64,000 nt of DNA from Maritalea sp047634455. Its GTDB lineage: Bacteria; Pseudomonadota; Alphaproteobacteria; Rhizobiales; Devosiaceae. This document shows, piece after piece, positions 52,019 to 60,818 of this stretch (positions within the stretch are counted from its first letter, which is position 1; each line of letters starts with the position of its first letter). A model generated the notes under the pieces. That model was not told the DNA's origin, ran no database searches, and saw only the letters and a program-made list of their open reading frames with translations. The stretch lies in NCBI RefSeq assembly GCF_047634455.1, contig NZ_JBLIAI010000005.1, positions 33,992 through 97,991 of the forward strand, in the 5' to 3' direction. The position numbers were made by a program, and so were the translations under genes.

Positions 52019-52678
52019 TTGATCAAATTCAAAAATGTCGGACTTCACTACGGGGCCGGCCCAGAAATCCTGAAAAACCTCAATTTCAATATTGATCCGG
52101 GATCATTTCACTTTCTGACGGGGCCATCGGGTTCAGGCAAAACATCGCTTTTGCGCCTGTTGCTGTTGTCCATACGCCCGACTGTGGGCGAAATGAAAAT
52201 GTTTGGCAAAAGCACCTCAGACCTTGGAAAATCCGAATTAATGCAAATGCGTCAGCATATCGGCATCGTTTTTCAAGAATATCGGCTGCTTGAGCATCTC
52301 ACGACATTTCAAAATGTGGCTCTGCCATTGGTGGTTCGGGGTGAGCCCGAAAGTGCATATAAATCCAATGTCGAAGAATTGCTCGACTGGGTCGGCCTAG
52401 GCCACCAAATGCATGTCCGGCCTGAGCTTTTGTCAGGCGGGGAAAAACAACGTGCTGCCATCGCGCGCGCCGTGATCGCCAAACCTGATTTGCTGTTGGC
52501 GGACGAACCCACCGGCAATGTTGATCCGGAATTGTCTGAACGTTTGTTGCACCTTTTTGTCGAACTTAACCGCATGGGCACCACCATCATTTTGGCGAGC
52601 CACGAGCTTCACCTCTTGAACAAATTCAAGTTTCCGCGCTTGCAACTGCAAAATGGAGGCATCAATGTCTCTCATTAG
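52019..52678 (+). CDS. ftsE: Cell division ATP-binding protein FtsE
   Basis: A 219-residue ABC ATPase that with FtsX regulates septal peptidoglycan hydrolysis. Walker A GPSGSGKTS near 38, signature LSGGEKQRAAIARAV, Walker B LLLADEPTGNVDPE. Start TTG 52019 (MIKFKNVGLHYGAG) with GGGAGTAGG upstream. Overlaps ftsX by 14 bp. Confidence 0.95.
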   Translation: MIKFKNVGLHYGAGPEILKNLNFNIDPGSFHFLTGPSGSGKTSLLRLLLLSIRPTVGEMKMFGKSTSDLGKSELMQMRQHIGIVFQEYRLLEHLTTFQNVALPLVVRGEPESAYKSNVEELLDWVGLGHQMHVRPELLSGGEKQRAAIARAVIAKPDLLLADEPTGNVDPELSERLLHLFVELNRMGTTIILASHELHLLNKFKFPRLQLQNGGINVSH

Positions 52679-53597
52679 TCAAATGCTGTCAAAATCCAAA
52701 ACATCATTTCCAATCGTTCCGCGCCAATCCATCGCTGGGCGCACTTTGGCGTTTCTTGTGGCCATCATGACCTTTTTGAGTTGTGTCACCTTTGGTGCGG
52801 TCTATTTGGTGCAAAACTCAACCATGGCCTGGTCGTCCGAGGTCGGGCGTGAACTCACCATTCAACTGCAGCCAGTTGAAGAAGAAAAAATGTTATCGGA
52901 CATCCGCACAGCCATCAGCCTAGCTCAGCAATCTGGCGGTGTCGCCCGCGCATTTGAACTCACAATTCAAGACAGCGCCGAATTGCTTAGCCCCTGGCTT
53001 GGCGAGAAGTTTGACATTAGCGCCTTTCAATTGCCGCGCTTGGTGGTTGTGCAATTGGCCGACCCCGCAAAGTTTGATCTGGAAGCGCTAAAATCAAAAT
53101 TGGCCAGCGCCATTCCCGACGCCAGCGTGGACACACACGCCTTATGGCAGCAACAACTTAATGCTATGGCAGGCACCGTTGTGCTATCGGGCGGGTTAGC
53201 GCTCATTCTCATTCTCACCGCCACCGTGTTAGCCATCGTATTTGCCACCGGCGGTGCCATGGCCACCAATCGGGAAATCGTTGATGTTTTGCACTTTATT
53301 GGCGCAGGTGACAGATATATTGCCGGCGCTTTCCAAGAACGCTTTTTGGCAATCGGCATGCAGGGCGGGTTTTTTGGCGGTGCGATGTCCATCGTCTTTT
53401 TCTTTGTGGCCAGCACCATAACAAGCGCTATCCTGCCCGCGCAAAGCGCCACACAGGTTGAATTGCTGTTTGGCCAATTCACGCTCGGATGGTTGGGTCT
53501 ATTGGGTCTGGTTTTAGTGGTGGTCACCATCGCCGTCTTGACCGCCATCACGTCCCGGATCACAGTGCACCGCTTTTTGGCCCAAATCGCTCCTTAG
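52665..53597 (+). CDS. ftsX: Cell division protein FtsX
   Basis: A 310-residue membrane partner of FtsE. A cytoplasmic N-terminus and TM1 near 25-48 (RTLAFLVAIMTFLSCVTFGA) precede the periplasmic domain that contacts EnvC/hydrolase activators. Three more membrane segments form the C-terminal FtsX/MacB-type domain (from about 165). ATG 52665 has GGAGG five bases upstream; ATG 52653 would be an alternative 4 codons earlier. Confidence 0.94.
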   Translation: MSLISQMLSKSKTSFPIVPRQSIAGRTLAFLVAIMTFLSCVTFGAVYLVQNSTMAWSSEVGRELTIQLQPVEEEKMLSDIRTAISLAQQSGGVARAFELTIQDSAELLSPWLGEKFDISAFQLPRLVVVQLADPAKFDLEALKSKLASAIPDASVDTHALWQQQLNAMAGTVVLSGGLALILILTATVLAIVFATGGAMATNREIVDVLHFIGAGDRYIAGAFQERFLAIGMQGGFFGGAMSIVFFFVASTITSAILPAQSATQVELLFGQFTLGWLGLLGLVLVVVTIAVLTAITSRITVHRFLAQIAP

Positions 53598-53647
53598 AAC
53601 CAAATTGCTCCTAGAACCAAAATGCTCCTAAAACGAAGGCTATACCG

Positions 53648-54436
53648 ATGATTATCCAAGCCATCAGGTCGATGATTTTTTATGCTTTATTCATCAGCTA
53701 TACCGCGATTTTGGCCATTCCCCTCGGTCTATATTCACTGGTCGGCCGCAAAATGGCTGGCTGGTGGGTCGTCAAAATATGGTATTTGGGCAACCTATTT
53801 TTATTGCGTTGGGTCGTGGGCATAAAAACTGAAATCACGGGCCAGGAAAACCTGCCTGAGGGACCGTTTATCATCGCATCCAAACACATGTCCGATTGGG
53901 ACATATTTGCGCTGTTGCCCGCAACCAAAGGTCGCCCAACATTCATCGCCAAAAAAGAACTTTTGGATATCCCGTTCTTTGGCTGGTGCATGCAAAATTT
54001 CCACACCATATCTATTGATCGAAAGAACGGCCAATCAGCCCTGCCCCAAATGGTGAAGCAGGGCAAACAGGCAATTGCTCGCGATTGCCGTATCGTTATT
54101 TACCCAGAGGGCACCCGGCGCGCGCCGCTTGACGTAGCCAAATACAAGTGGGGTCTGGCAAAAATGTACGAAGCCCTGGATGTACCCGTCGTACCTGTCG
54201 CGGTTACATCGGGTCTTTACTGGCCGCGCAACTCACTGATTCTGTGGCCAGGCACGGCCCGCGCAAAATATCTGGAGCCGATCCCGTCCGGGATGGAACT
54301 GGACGCTTTTCACCACCTGATTCAGGAACGGATTGAACCGGTGACAACCAAAATGTTGATGGACGACATCGATAAGGGAATCGCGCGCACCATCACCCCA
54401 GCCCTTCAAGCAAGAATCGACGCACATCGCCACTAA
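53648..54436 (+). CDS. plsC: 1-acyl-sn-glycerol-3-phosphate acyltransferase
   Basis: A 262-residue membrane acyltransferase making phosphatidic acid. Two N-terminal hydrophobic segments, the HX4D catalytic motif SKHMSDWDIF (about 78) and the EGTRR substrate motif YPEGTRRAPL (about 155). It follows ftsX by 50 nt on the same strand. Confidence 0.94.
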   Translation: MIIQAIRSMIFYALFISYTAILAIPLGLYSLVGRKMAGWWVVKIWYLGNLFLLRWVVGIKTEITGQENLPEGPFIIASKHMSDWDIFALLPATKGRPTFIAKKELLDIPFFGWCMQNFHTISIDRKNGQSALPQMVKQGKQAIARDCRIVIYPEGTRRAPLDVAKYKWGLAKMYEALDVPVVPVAVTSGLYWPRNSLILWPGTARAKYLEPIPSGMELDAFHHLIQERIEPVTTKMLMDDIDKGIARTITPALQARIDAHRH

Positions 54437-54550
54437 ATACACCATATATTGACATTTTACCTATAAAAACCCATATATGTAGCGCTGCCCTATTTGAAGG
54501 ATTGACATTGGAACAAGTTTGTTCTATTTTTGTTCTTCTTTTTGCAGGGC

Positions 54551-54925
54551 ATGGAATCGGGGAATGTGAATATGTCAGAAGCAATTCGACGACTTAATCT
54601 GCGCAATTCCGATCAATCCACGGATTGGCAAGGGCGCACGGGCCGCATTTATGTGCTCACCAAAACCAACCTCACAGACCTGAACATGGCCGGCAATCAA
54701 CTTTGCCTTTTATCCAAGCATAATGACGTTGGCGAAGATGCTTTATGGGTCGGAACAGGCGACAACCTCATCCACGATGAACAGAGCCGCCGCGCGTTCT
54801 TAAAAGCCATCCATATCGCAGATGATGCCTATGTGCTGGAGTTAGCGGACGATGAAATGCCCCCTTTGACAATGATTTGGGATTTGGAGGCAGCCCACCG
54901 GAACCCGGAGCGCGACGCCGCTTGA
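54551..54925 (+). CDS. Hypothetical protein
   Basis: A 124-residue protein (MESGNVNMSEAIRRLNLRNS ... DAYVLELADDEMPPLTMIWD). It is polar and acidic, without a signal peptide or membrane segment. ATGs at 54551 and 54572 are both possible; neither has a strong ribosome site. It sits between plsC and the convergent cyclotransferase, with the CTAGGGTC element 8 nt after its stop. Family not recognised; a real gene is likely but not certain. Confidence 0.55.
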   Translation: MESGNVNMSEAIRRLNLRNSDQSTDWQGRTGRIYVLTKTNLTDLNMAGNQLCLLSKHNDVGEDALWVGTGDNLIHDEQSRRAFLKAIHIADDAYVLELADDEMPPLTMIWDLEAAHRNPERDAA

Positions 54926-54933
54926 GATAGCGG

Positions 54934-54984
54934 CTAGGGTCTGAACTCAATTGAGAAAAGGTCTGGATTGGGTTCAGACCCTAG
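54934..54984. repeat. CTAGGGTC palindromic element, expanded copy 4
   Basis: Arms CTAGGGTCTGAACTCAATT (54934-54952) and TTGGGTTCAGACCCTAG (to 54984), with an internal 18-base insertion that itself contains GGTCTGGATTGGG. The outer right CTAG contains the TAG stop of the cyclotransferase gene. This makes it a longer, nested variant of copy 2. Confidence 0.85.
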
Positions 54985-55502
54985 TCACCGTTCACCAATG
55001 CATCATGCAGCCATTTCAAGCCCTCATCTTGTATATTCATTTCATGTAAATGTGCATAAGTGTTGATCACATATTCAGGGTTCATGCCCGAATTGCCGAC
55101 GCCTTGACGTACCAAACGCAATTGTTCTTCGCGCGGCAAACGCCCCGCATATTGGCGGTGACGCCTATCCGCCACAAACGTTAGCGCTTTAACTGAACGG
55201 CCGTCCGCCAGCGCAATTTTTCGCCAACTCTCTTTATAAACATCATTACCCTGCTCACGCTCGCGCAAATAGGCGTGGGTTTTTTCCCAATTCGCACCAT
55301 CGATTTCAAACGCCATGCCCCGGCATGCGCCGCCTTGATCAAGTCCAAACACCAAACCAGGCTGCGCCTCGGTGCCGCGATGGGTGAAGGAATAAACGCA
55401 CAATTGCCGGTGCAACCCCCGCAGCAGCGCTTGGCGCGCATCGACAAATTCAAAGCCAGGCCGCCAAATCAGTGAGCCATAACCAAACACCCAATAACTC
55501 AT
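54981..55502 (-). CDS. Gamma-glutamylcyclotransferase (ChaC-like)
   Basis: A 173-residue enzyme that would cleave glutathione or gamma-glutamyl peptides to 5-oxoproline. N-terminal YWVFGYGSLIWRPGFEFV, the GSLIW binding loop and the GMAFEIDG region (Glu catalytic) match ChaC. Ribosome-site evidence is weak for both candidate starts (55502 and 55532). The stop codon lies in the outer arm of the palindromic element. It is the first gene of the cyclotransferase / DUF2125 / tyrA group, a layout found in many rhizobia. Confidence 0.85.
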   Translation of the reverse strand: MSYWVFGYGSLIWRPGFEFVDARQALLRGLHRQLCVYSFTHRGTEAQPGLVFGLDQGGACRGMAFEIDGANWEKTHAYLREREQGNDVYKESWRKIALADGRSVKALTFVADRRHRQYAGRLPREEQLRLVRQGVGNSGMNPEYVINTYAHLHEMNIQDEGLKWLHDALVNGD

Positions 55503-55644
55503 ATTCTGACCAATTTTCCAATGCAATGACATTCAATGTGTACCGCCATAAGAACAGCAAAGACTTCGCACAACAACCCGATTTTCACATCGATTTTCGC
55601 CATTTTGAGTGACAAGAAACCAAAGCCGCGCTAGACCATTTTAC

Positions 55645-56592
55645 ATGACCAAATTCAAAATCCTCATCGCCATTGTCCTCTTGCTTTCCCTCGCTTACAC
55701 GAGCGCTTGGTTTTATGGGGCAAACATTGTTGGCAGCGAATTGGACCAGCTGGCAACAGCTGGCGCACAGCCGCGGGTTTCCTGCGCCAATCGCTCGATT
55801 ACCGGGTTCCCATTTCGTTATGATGTCACCTGTACCAACGCGCAACTGGTTGACGGCGACGACCAGATTACGGTCCAAAACGTCAAAGCGACAATCCGTA
55901 TCTACAGCCCAACCCACGTCATTGCTTTCGCCGATGCACCCATTTATTGGCGCAATGACTTCACAGGCAGTGAGCGCGAGCTTGAATTTTCAAGCCTCCA
56001 ATTAAGCGCCCGGCTGAATTGGAGTTTCGACCTCGAACGTGTTTCTGTAATTGCCCAAGATATTAAATGGTCAGACAGCTTAATCACACCGATTGAATTG
56101 GCAAATGCCAAGAATATTGAAGCCCATCTGATCGCCACCCAAAATGCGGATAACGGTTTGCAGGCATTCTTTCGGATTACCGATGCAAATTTAATTGAAC
56201 TCAACACCCAAAATGCCAATTTGGCCATTGAACTCGAAGCCACAGCACTCGACCGGAATGTAATGGGGTGGCAATATCCGCGCCTGCTCAGCAACTGGCA
56301 GCGCCAAGGTGGCGAACTGATAGTTCACGCCCTAGATTTCTCCGCAAAAGATATGCGATTTACCGCCAATGGCGCGCTGAAACTGGACGCACAAGGTCAA
56401 CTCAATGGCCAGGTAACAACCCAATCCAAAGGCTTGGTGGAACTGTTTGATCCTGAGGCATATGGCTTGCTTGCACCCACAATTTTCGGCCTGGCAAACG
56501 CAGATGGCGAGTACAAATCGCTTTGGCAAGCAAATGCTGGCACCGTCAGCATTGGCGTTGCCCCACTCTTCTTCGTGCCGGCTTTATTTTGA
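55645..56592 (+). CDS. DUF2125 domain-containing protein
   Basis: A 315-residue protein with one N-terminal membrane segment (FKILIAIVLLLSLAYTSAWF, about 5-25) and a large extracytoplasmic beta-rich part with ITGFPFRYDVTCTNA and ITVQNVKATIRIYSPTHVIA. DUF2125 proteins are mostly alphaproteobacterial and of unknown function. The start MTKFKILIAIVLL at 55645 gives the expected N-terminus. Located by tyrA-hisC as in many rhizobia. Confidence 0.85.
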   Translation: MTKFKILIAIVLLLSLAYTSAWFYGANIVGSELDQLATAGAQPRVSCANRSITGFPFRYDVTCTNAQLVDGDDQITVQNVKATIRIYSPTHVIAFADAPIYWRNDFTGSERELEFSSLQLSARLNWSFDLERVSVIAQDIKWSDSLITPIELANAKNIEAHLIATQNADNGLQAFFRITDANLIELNTQNANLAIELEATALDRNVMGWQYPRLLSNWQRQGGELIVHALDFSAKDMRFTANGALKLDAQGQLNGQVTTQSKGLVELFDPEAYGLLAPTIFGLANADGEYKSLWQANAGTVSIGVAPLFFVPALF

Positions 56593-56605
56593 TCTAACGC
56601 TTTGG

Positions 56606-57538
56606 CTACACTTGGTTTTCATCGTCCTCATGCACCACCACATGACGGCCAAAATCCGGGGCATCCGTTTCTTGACCCGCATCAATGATTGAGCGGCGAA
56701 TATTGCGCGTGCGGGTAAATAACTCCTCAAGCATTTCCCCATCGCGAAACCGAACTGCCCGTTGCAGCATCGACAAATCCTCTGAAAAGCGCCCCAGCAT
56801 CTCCATCACCGCTTCGCGGTTGGTCAGAAAAACATCCCGCCACATTTCCGGGTCCGAGGCCGCAATCCGGGTGAAATCCCGGAAGCCCCCTGCGGAGAAT
56901 TTGATCACCTCTGATTTGGTCACACTTTCCAAATGATCGGCGGTGCCCACAATATTGTAGGCGATCAAATGCGGTACATGGCTGGTAATCGCCAAAACCA
57001 TATCGTGATGCTTCGCATCCATGATTTCTACATCACTACCCAAAGCCTCCCACAAGGCTTTCAGTTTGCCCAAAGCCTCAGGATCAGTCCCCGCAACAGG
57101 CGTCAAGATGCACCACTTGCCGTCAAACAATTCCGCAAAGCCGGCCTCTGGGCCCGAATTCTCAGTGCCCGAAATCGGGTGACCCGGGATGAAATGAACA
57201 TGGGCAGGCAAATGCGGTTTCAGCGCTTTGACAACATGCTCTTTCACCGACCCAACATCGGAAACAATGGCACCTTCACTCAGATGGCCCGCAATCGCTT
57301 TGCCAATCGCTTCATAGGCCCCAACCGGCGCACAAATGATCACCAAATCAGCGCCCTTAACCACAATTGTTGGATCAATCGAATAACTATCGCCAAGCCC
57401 CAGTTTTTCAGCTTTATCGAGGGTGTTTTGCGACCGTGTCGAAATAGCGATATGCGCGGCAAGGTGCTGGTCTTTAACGGCGCGCGCGATGGAGGAACCG
57501 ATAAGCCCAATCCCGATCAGTGCGATTTTTTCAAACAT
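56606..57538 (-). CDS. Prephenate/arogenate dehydrogenase
   Basis: A 310-residue TyrA-type dehydrogenase of tyrosine synthesis. The nucleotide motif is ALIGIGLIGSSIARAVK, the catalytic His is in GHPISGTENSG, and the Rossmann domain is followed by a helical dimerisation domain. Whether it uses prephenate or arogenate cannot be told. ATG 57538 lies 8 nt after the hisC stop (hisC is upstream), so hisC-tyrA form an operon. Confidence 0.9.
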   Translation of the reverse strand: MFEKIALIGIGLIGSSIARAVKDQHLAAHIAISTRSQNTLDKAEKLGLGDSYSIDPTIVVKGADLVIICAPVGAYEAIGKAIAGHLSEGAIVSDVGSVKEHVVKALKPHLPAHVHFIPGHPISGTENSGPEAGFAELFDGKWCILTPVAGTDPEALGKLKALWEALGSDVEIMDAKHHDMVLAITSHVPHLIAYNIVGTADHLESVTKSEVIKFSAGGFRDFTRIAASDPEMWRDVFLTNREAVMEMLGRFSEDLSMLQRAVRFRDGEMLEELFTRTRNIRRSIIDAGQETDAPDFGRHVVVHEDDENQV

Positions 57539-57546
57539 TACAATAT

Positions 57547-58638
57547 TCAATTCGTGTTCATGCCATGCAGTACCTGCATGAGTTTTGTCATATCTTTATC
57601 GTGACCAATGGATATCCGCAAAGCGTGTGGCAGCCCGTATGAGCCCATCTCGCGCACCACCAACCCTTCGGCCAGCAGCGCTTCAAACGCATCTTGCGCT
57701 GTGTGGCCCGGTTCTTGCGAGAACTCAGTCAACACAAAATTGCCCTGACTGGGCCGCGTACGAAACCAGTTGGACTGCAATTCAGCCACCAATCTGTCGC
57801 GCAGCCGTTTATTGTGGCTCTTTAACTGCGCTGTGAACGCCACATCGCGCACCGCTGCTTGTGCCGCTTCCATTGCAGCTCCATTCACGTTGAATGGCCC
57901 CCGCAAGCGATTGAACCCATCCATGAAGTGTTCTGAACCATAAAGCCACCCGACCCGCAAATTGGCGAGGCCAATTTTGGAAAAGGTGCGGGTGACAACC
58001 ACGTTTTCATGCTTATCCACCAGATCAAAGCCAAGCTTATAGTCTGCCGCATCCACATATTCCGCATAGGCCGCATCGATGACCAACACCACATTTTTCG
58101 GCAGCCCAGCATGCAACCGATTTAACTCGTCAGCATTCAAATAGCTTCCCGTTGGATTGTTGGGGTTCGCCAGATAAACCACTTTGGTTTTCTGTGTCAC
58201 AGCACCCAACATCGCGTCCACATCAGTTTTTAGGTCGGTCTCCGGTGCGAAAACCGGGGTGCCACCTGCACCACGCGTCACGATAGGATAAACCAAAAAT
58301 CCGAATTGGCTCATCACAGCCTCATCGCCAGGTTGAATATACAGCTGCGCAATCAGGTGCAACAACTCGTCAGAGCCCGAGCCAACACCAATCCGCGCTG
58401 GGTCCAACCCATGCACGTCGCCAATCGCGTCACGCAACTTTGTTGCAGCTCCGTCCGGATATATCGCCAAATTCTGTGTATGGTTTTTGTAGGCTTCTTG
58501 TGCCTTTGGGCTAGCGCCCAGCGGACTTTCGTTGGCGGACAATTTAATTGGCTCAATGCCCGGTGCGGCCTTGGATTTGCCGGGCACATAAGCAGCGATT
58601 TCCAAAATGGATGGATTAACCTCAGGACGGTTTGACAC
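57547..58638 (-). CDS. hisC: Histidinol-phosphate aminotransferase
   Basis: A 363-residue PLP aminotransferase. N-terminal KLSANESPLGASPKAQEAY, pyridine-binding region VLVIDAAYAEYVDA and the PLP-lysine in RTFSKIGLANLRVGWLYG. Family HisC enzymes often serve both histidine and aromatic amino acid synthesis, which fits the tyrA neighbour. Start GTG 58638 (MSNRPEVNPS), with no ATG alternative. Confidence 0.93.
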   Translation of the reverse strand: MSNRPEVNPSILEIAAYVPGKSKAAPGIEPIKLSANESPLGASPKAQEAYKNHTQNLAIYPDGAATKLRDAIGDVHGLDPARIGVGSGSDELLHLIAQLYIQPGDEAVMSQFGFLVYPIVTRGAGGTPVFAPETDLKTDVDAMLGAVTQKTKVVYLANPNNPTGSYLNADELNRLHAGLPKNVVLVIDAAYAEYVDAADYKLGFDLVDKHENVVVTRTFSKIGLANLRVGWLYGSEHFMDGFNRLRGPFNVNGAAMEAAQAAVRDVAFTAQLKSHNKRLRDRLVAELQSNWFRTRPSQGNFVLTEFSQEPGHTAQDAFEALLAEGLVVREMGSYGLPHALRISIGHDKDMTKLMQVLHGMNTN

Positions 58639-58721
58639 TTGAACTGCTCGTCATTTGTTGAACTCTATTTGCAGCGCTGCACCTTAAGGTCCTCGAACCA
58701 ATTGCGCAAAGCAAACCAGCA

Positions 58722-59501
58722 TCAATCCGTTCGGTTTTTGACCAATTGAACGATTTGACTGGTATTTGAATGAACCGGATAGGCAGGCTGAGGCACAAAA
58801 CCGGGCATTTTGACCACCTGACGCACACGACGCTTACGGGTTACCGCCGGGAACATTTCTTTGCGCGCGCGCACCACCAGCGCCCCGGCAAAGGCTGGAC
58901 CAGCAAACCGGCCCAATCCTTCAAATATTCGTGCTGCTTTCAATATCGGGCCAAAATTGCTTGGCGGCAAATACAGCGCCTCGCGCCAAACTTCGGGGGT
59001 GAAAGAATGATCTTGCAACAAGCTATGCAATTGATTGCGCGAAAATGGATGGCCATGCCCAAACGGGGTATTGTCGCGCTGCGCCCAAAGCCCACGCCGA
59101 CGCGGCACCACAATCACCAGGCGAGCACCGGGCGCTGTCACCCGCCACAACTCCTGCATAAGCTCTTCTGGCTCGCGCGCAAATTCAAACAAGTGATTGG
59201 CAATTACCAAATCCACCGCGCTATCGGTAAGGGGCAATTCAGACGGATCCACCAACGCCGTGCAACTGGCCTGATCTGCGGGCCAAACCTGCGCGCCTTG
59301 TCGGGCGGGCATAAACGCCATTACGCGCTCGGCCTGTTGCGTGACACGGCTCAAATATGGTGCACAATAGCCCAGACCAACAACCCGTTGCCCGGCAGCA
59401 CCACCAATCATTTGTACCATAACCTCTTGTAAGAGACGCTTGGATATCCGACCCAGCGGCGACCTGTAAAATTGCAACAATTCGTCAATGGCAACAAACA
59501 T
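58722..59501 (-). CDS. Class I SAM-dependent methyltransferase
   Basis: A 259-residue methyltransferase. A glycine-rich motif VVGLGYCAPYLSRV is followed by DLVIANHLFEFAREPEELMQ and the PGARLVIVVPRRRGLWAQRD strand. Start ATG 59501 with TTG 59504 just before. The methyl acceptor is unknown. Divergent from gloB. The same hisC-methyltransferase/gloB order is common in Rhizobiales. Confidence 0.9.
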   Translation of the reverse strand: MFVAIDELLQFYRSPLGRISKRLLQEVMVQMIGGAAGQRVVGLGYCAPYLSRVTQQAERVMAFMPARQGAQVWPADQASCTALVDPSELPLTDSAVDLVIANHLFEFAREPEELMQELWRVTAPGARLVIVVPRRRGLWAQRDNTPFGHGHPFSRNQLHSLLQDHSFTPEVWREALYLPPSNFGPILKAARIFEGLGRFAGPAFAGALVVRARKEMFPAVTRKRRVRQVVKMPGFVPQPAYPVHSNTSQIVQLVKNRTD

Positions 59502-59618
59502 CAATTACCAGCTTTCACTTTTGGCCCGCTCAATTGTGTGCACTATGCATTTATGCGCGACTTTATTAAAGTCGGTTCTCGCCTGTTCAATTTCAAGATC
59601 AGCAAAAGGGGACATAAA

Positions 59619-60383
59619 TTGTTCAAAATCCATCAAGTTCCGGTTTTAGAAACCAACTTTGCACTGATCCTTGAATGTCAAACCACTGGCGAGGTGGCGC
59701 TAATTGATGCACCAGAAGCAGAATCCATTTTGGCCAAATGCGATCAGTTGAAACTGACACCGACAAAGATTTTCGTTACCCATCATCACGGGGACCATGT
59801 GGATGGCATCGCGAGCTTGCGCAAACATTTTGATCTCACCGTGTATGGCCCAATGGCTGAAGCTGATCTAATCCCCCAACTCGATATTAAGGTTGAACCA
59901 GGCGCGATGCTGAAATTTGGTTCGGGCCATCTTACTGTTCTGTCAGCACCGGGGCATACGTCCGGCCACATCGCTTACTTTTTGCCCGAGCAACCCACCC
60001 TTTTTGCAGGCGATGCCCTCTTTTCATTGGGCTGCGGCCGGATGTTTGACGGCCCACCAGACCAAATGTGGCAAGGCCTAAAGCGGCTTCGTGATCTTCC
60101 TGACCAAACAATGCTCTATTGCGGGCATGAATATACTTTGTCCAACAGCGCATTCGCCCAAACCATTGACCCCGACAATCCAACGCTTTTGTTGCGGGTT
60201 GAACAGGCCCAAGCCCAAATTGCTGCGGGATACCCCACATTGCCCACTTTGCTAAGCATTGAAAAACTGGCCAATCCGTTCTTGCGCGCTGACCAACGGA
60301 TTATTGCCGAAAAGTTCGGATTAAGCGGCACCAATCCGGTCAAGACCTTCACCGCGTTGCGCAAAGCCAAAGACCAATTTTAA
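59619..60383 (+). CDS. gloB: Hydroxyacylglutathione hydrolase (glyoxalase II)
   Basis: A 254-residue binuclear metal hydrolase of the beta-lactamase fold cleaving S-D-lactoylglutathione. Signature THHHGDHVDG near 51-60, GHTSGHIAYF, AGDALFSLGCGRMF, CGHEYTLSNSAFA and a helical C-terminus. TTG 59619 with AAAAGGGGA gives exactly the usual length; the open frame from 59472 is 49 codons longer and overlaps the divergent methyltransferase gene. Confidence 0.92.
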   Translation: MFKIHQVPVLETNFALILECQTTGEVALIDAPEAESILAKCDQLKLTPTKIFVTHHHGDHVDGIASLRKHFDLTVYGPMAEADLIPQLDIKVEPGAMLKFGSGHLTVLSAPGHTSGHIAYFLPEQPTLFAGDALFSLGCGRMFDGPPDQMWQGLKRLRDLPDQTMLYCGHEYTLSNSAFAQTIDPDNPTLLLRVEQAQAQIAAGYPTLPTLLSIEKLANPFLRADQRIIAEKFGLSGTNPVKTFTALRKAKDQF

Positions 60384-60519
60384 CCATGCCACCGCAATTC
60401 TGGGGTTAAAAGTTAACAAATCCTTTATAATTGGCACGCTCATTGCAATATAATGGGTAAGAGCCATCAATTCTGTCCCAAAATGAAACATGGCTCGCGA
60501 TTTTTTTGCGGAGCGCGTC

Positions 60520-60792
60520 ATGAGTATAGACCAAAACGGCACAACCCGGCCCAATTCGGCACAAAACCTACCCGTGGTTTTGGAGCCCGCGCCCCGTCGT
60601 CGTTTTTACAATGCAAATTACCGCCCAGACGCATCGTTTGTGGCACAAGTGCTCGCGGGCAAATCCAACACACCAATGTTCCGCACCAAACGCCGTGCCA
60701 GTGTGGGCGAAGCGCAATTGGCTTACATTGAGAACAACCAACGCAAAATCGTGCGCATGCCCGTTGGCTATTTGCGCACGCTGAGCGCCTAA
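60520..60792 (+). CDS. Small basic protein of unknown function
   Basis: A 90-residue protein, MSIDQNGTTRPNSAQNLPVV then LEPAPRRRFYNANYRPDASF, with KRRASVGEAQLAYIENNQRK near the end. It carries many Arg and Lys residues and no signal. ATG 60520 has GGAG upstream; 60490 is also in frame. It sits between gloB and fumC, and a CTAGGGTC element follows 8 nt after its stop. Family not recognised. Confidence 0.65.
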   Translation: MSIDQNGTTRPNSAQNLPVVLEPAPRRRFYNANYRPDASFVAQVLAGKSNTPMFRTKRRASVGEAQLAYIENNQRKIVRMPVGYLRTLSA

Positions 60793-60800
60793 CTGTTAAT

Positions 60801-60818
60801 CTAGGGTCTGGACCCTAG
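60801..60818. repeat. CTAGGGTC palindromic element, minimal copy 5
   Basis: CTAGGGTC-TG-GACCCTAG, the core only, without the central TCAATTGA section of the complete copy. The outer CTAG contains the TAG stop of fumC on the minus strand. Confidence 0.9.
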
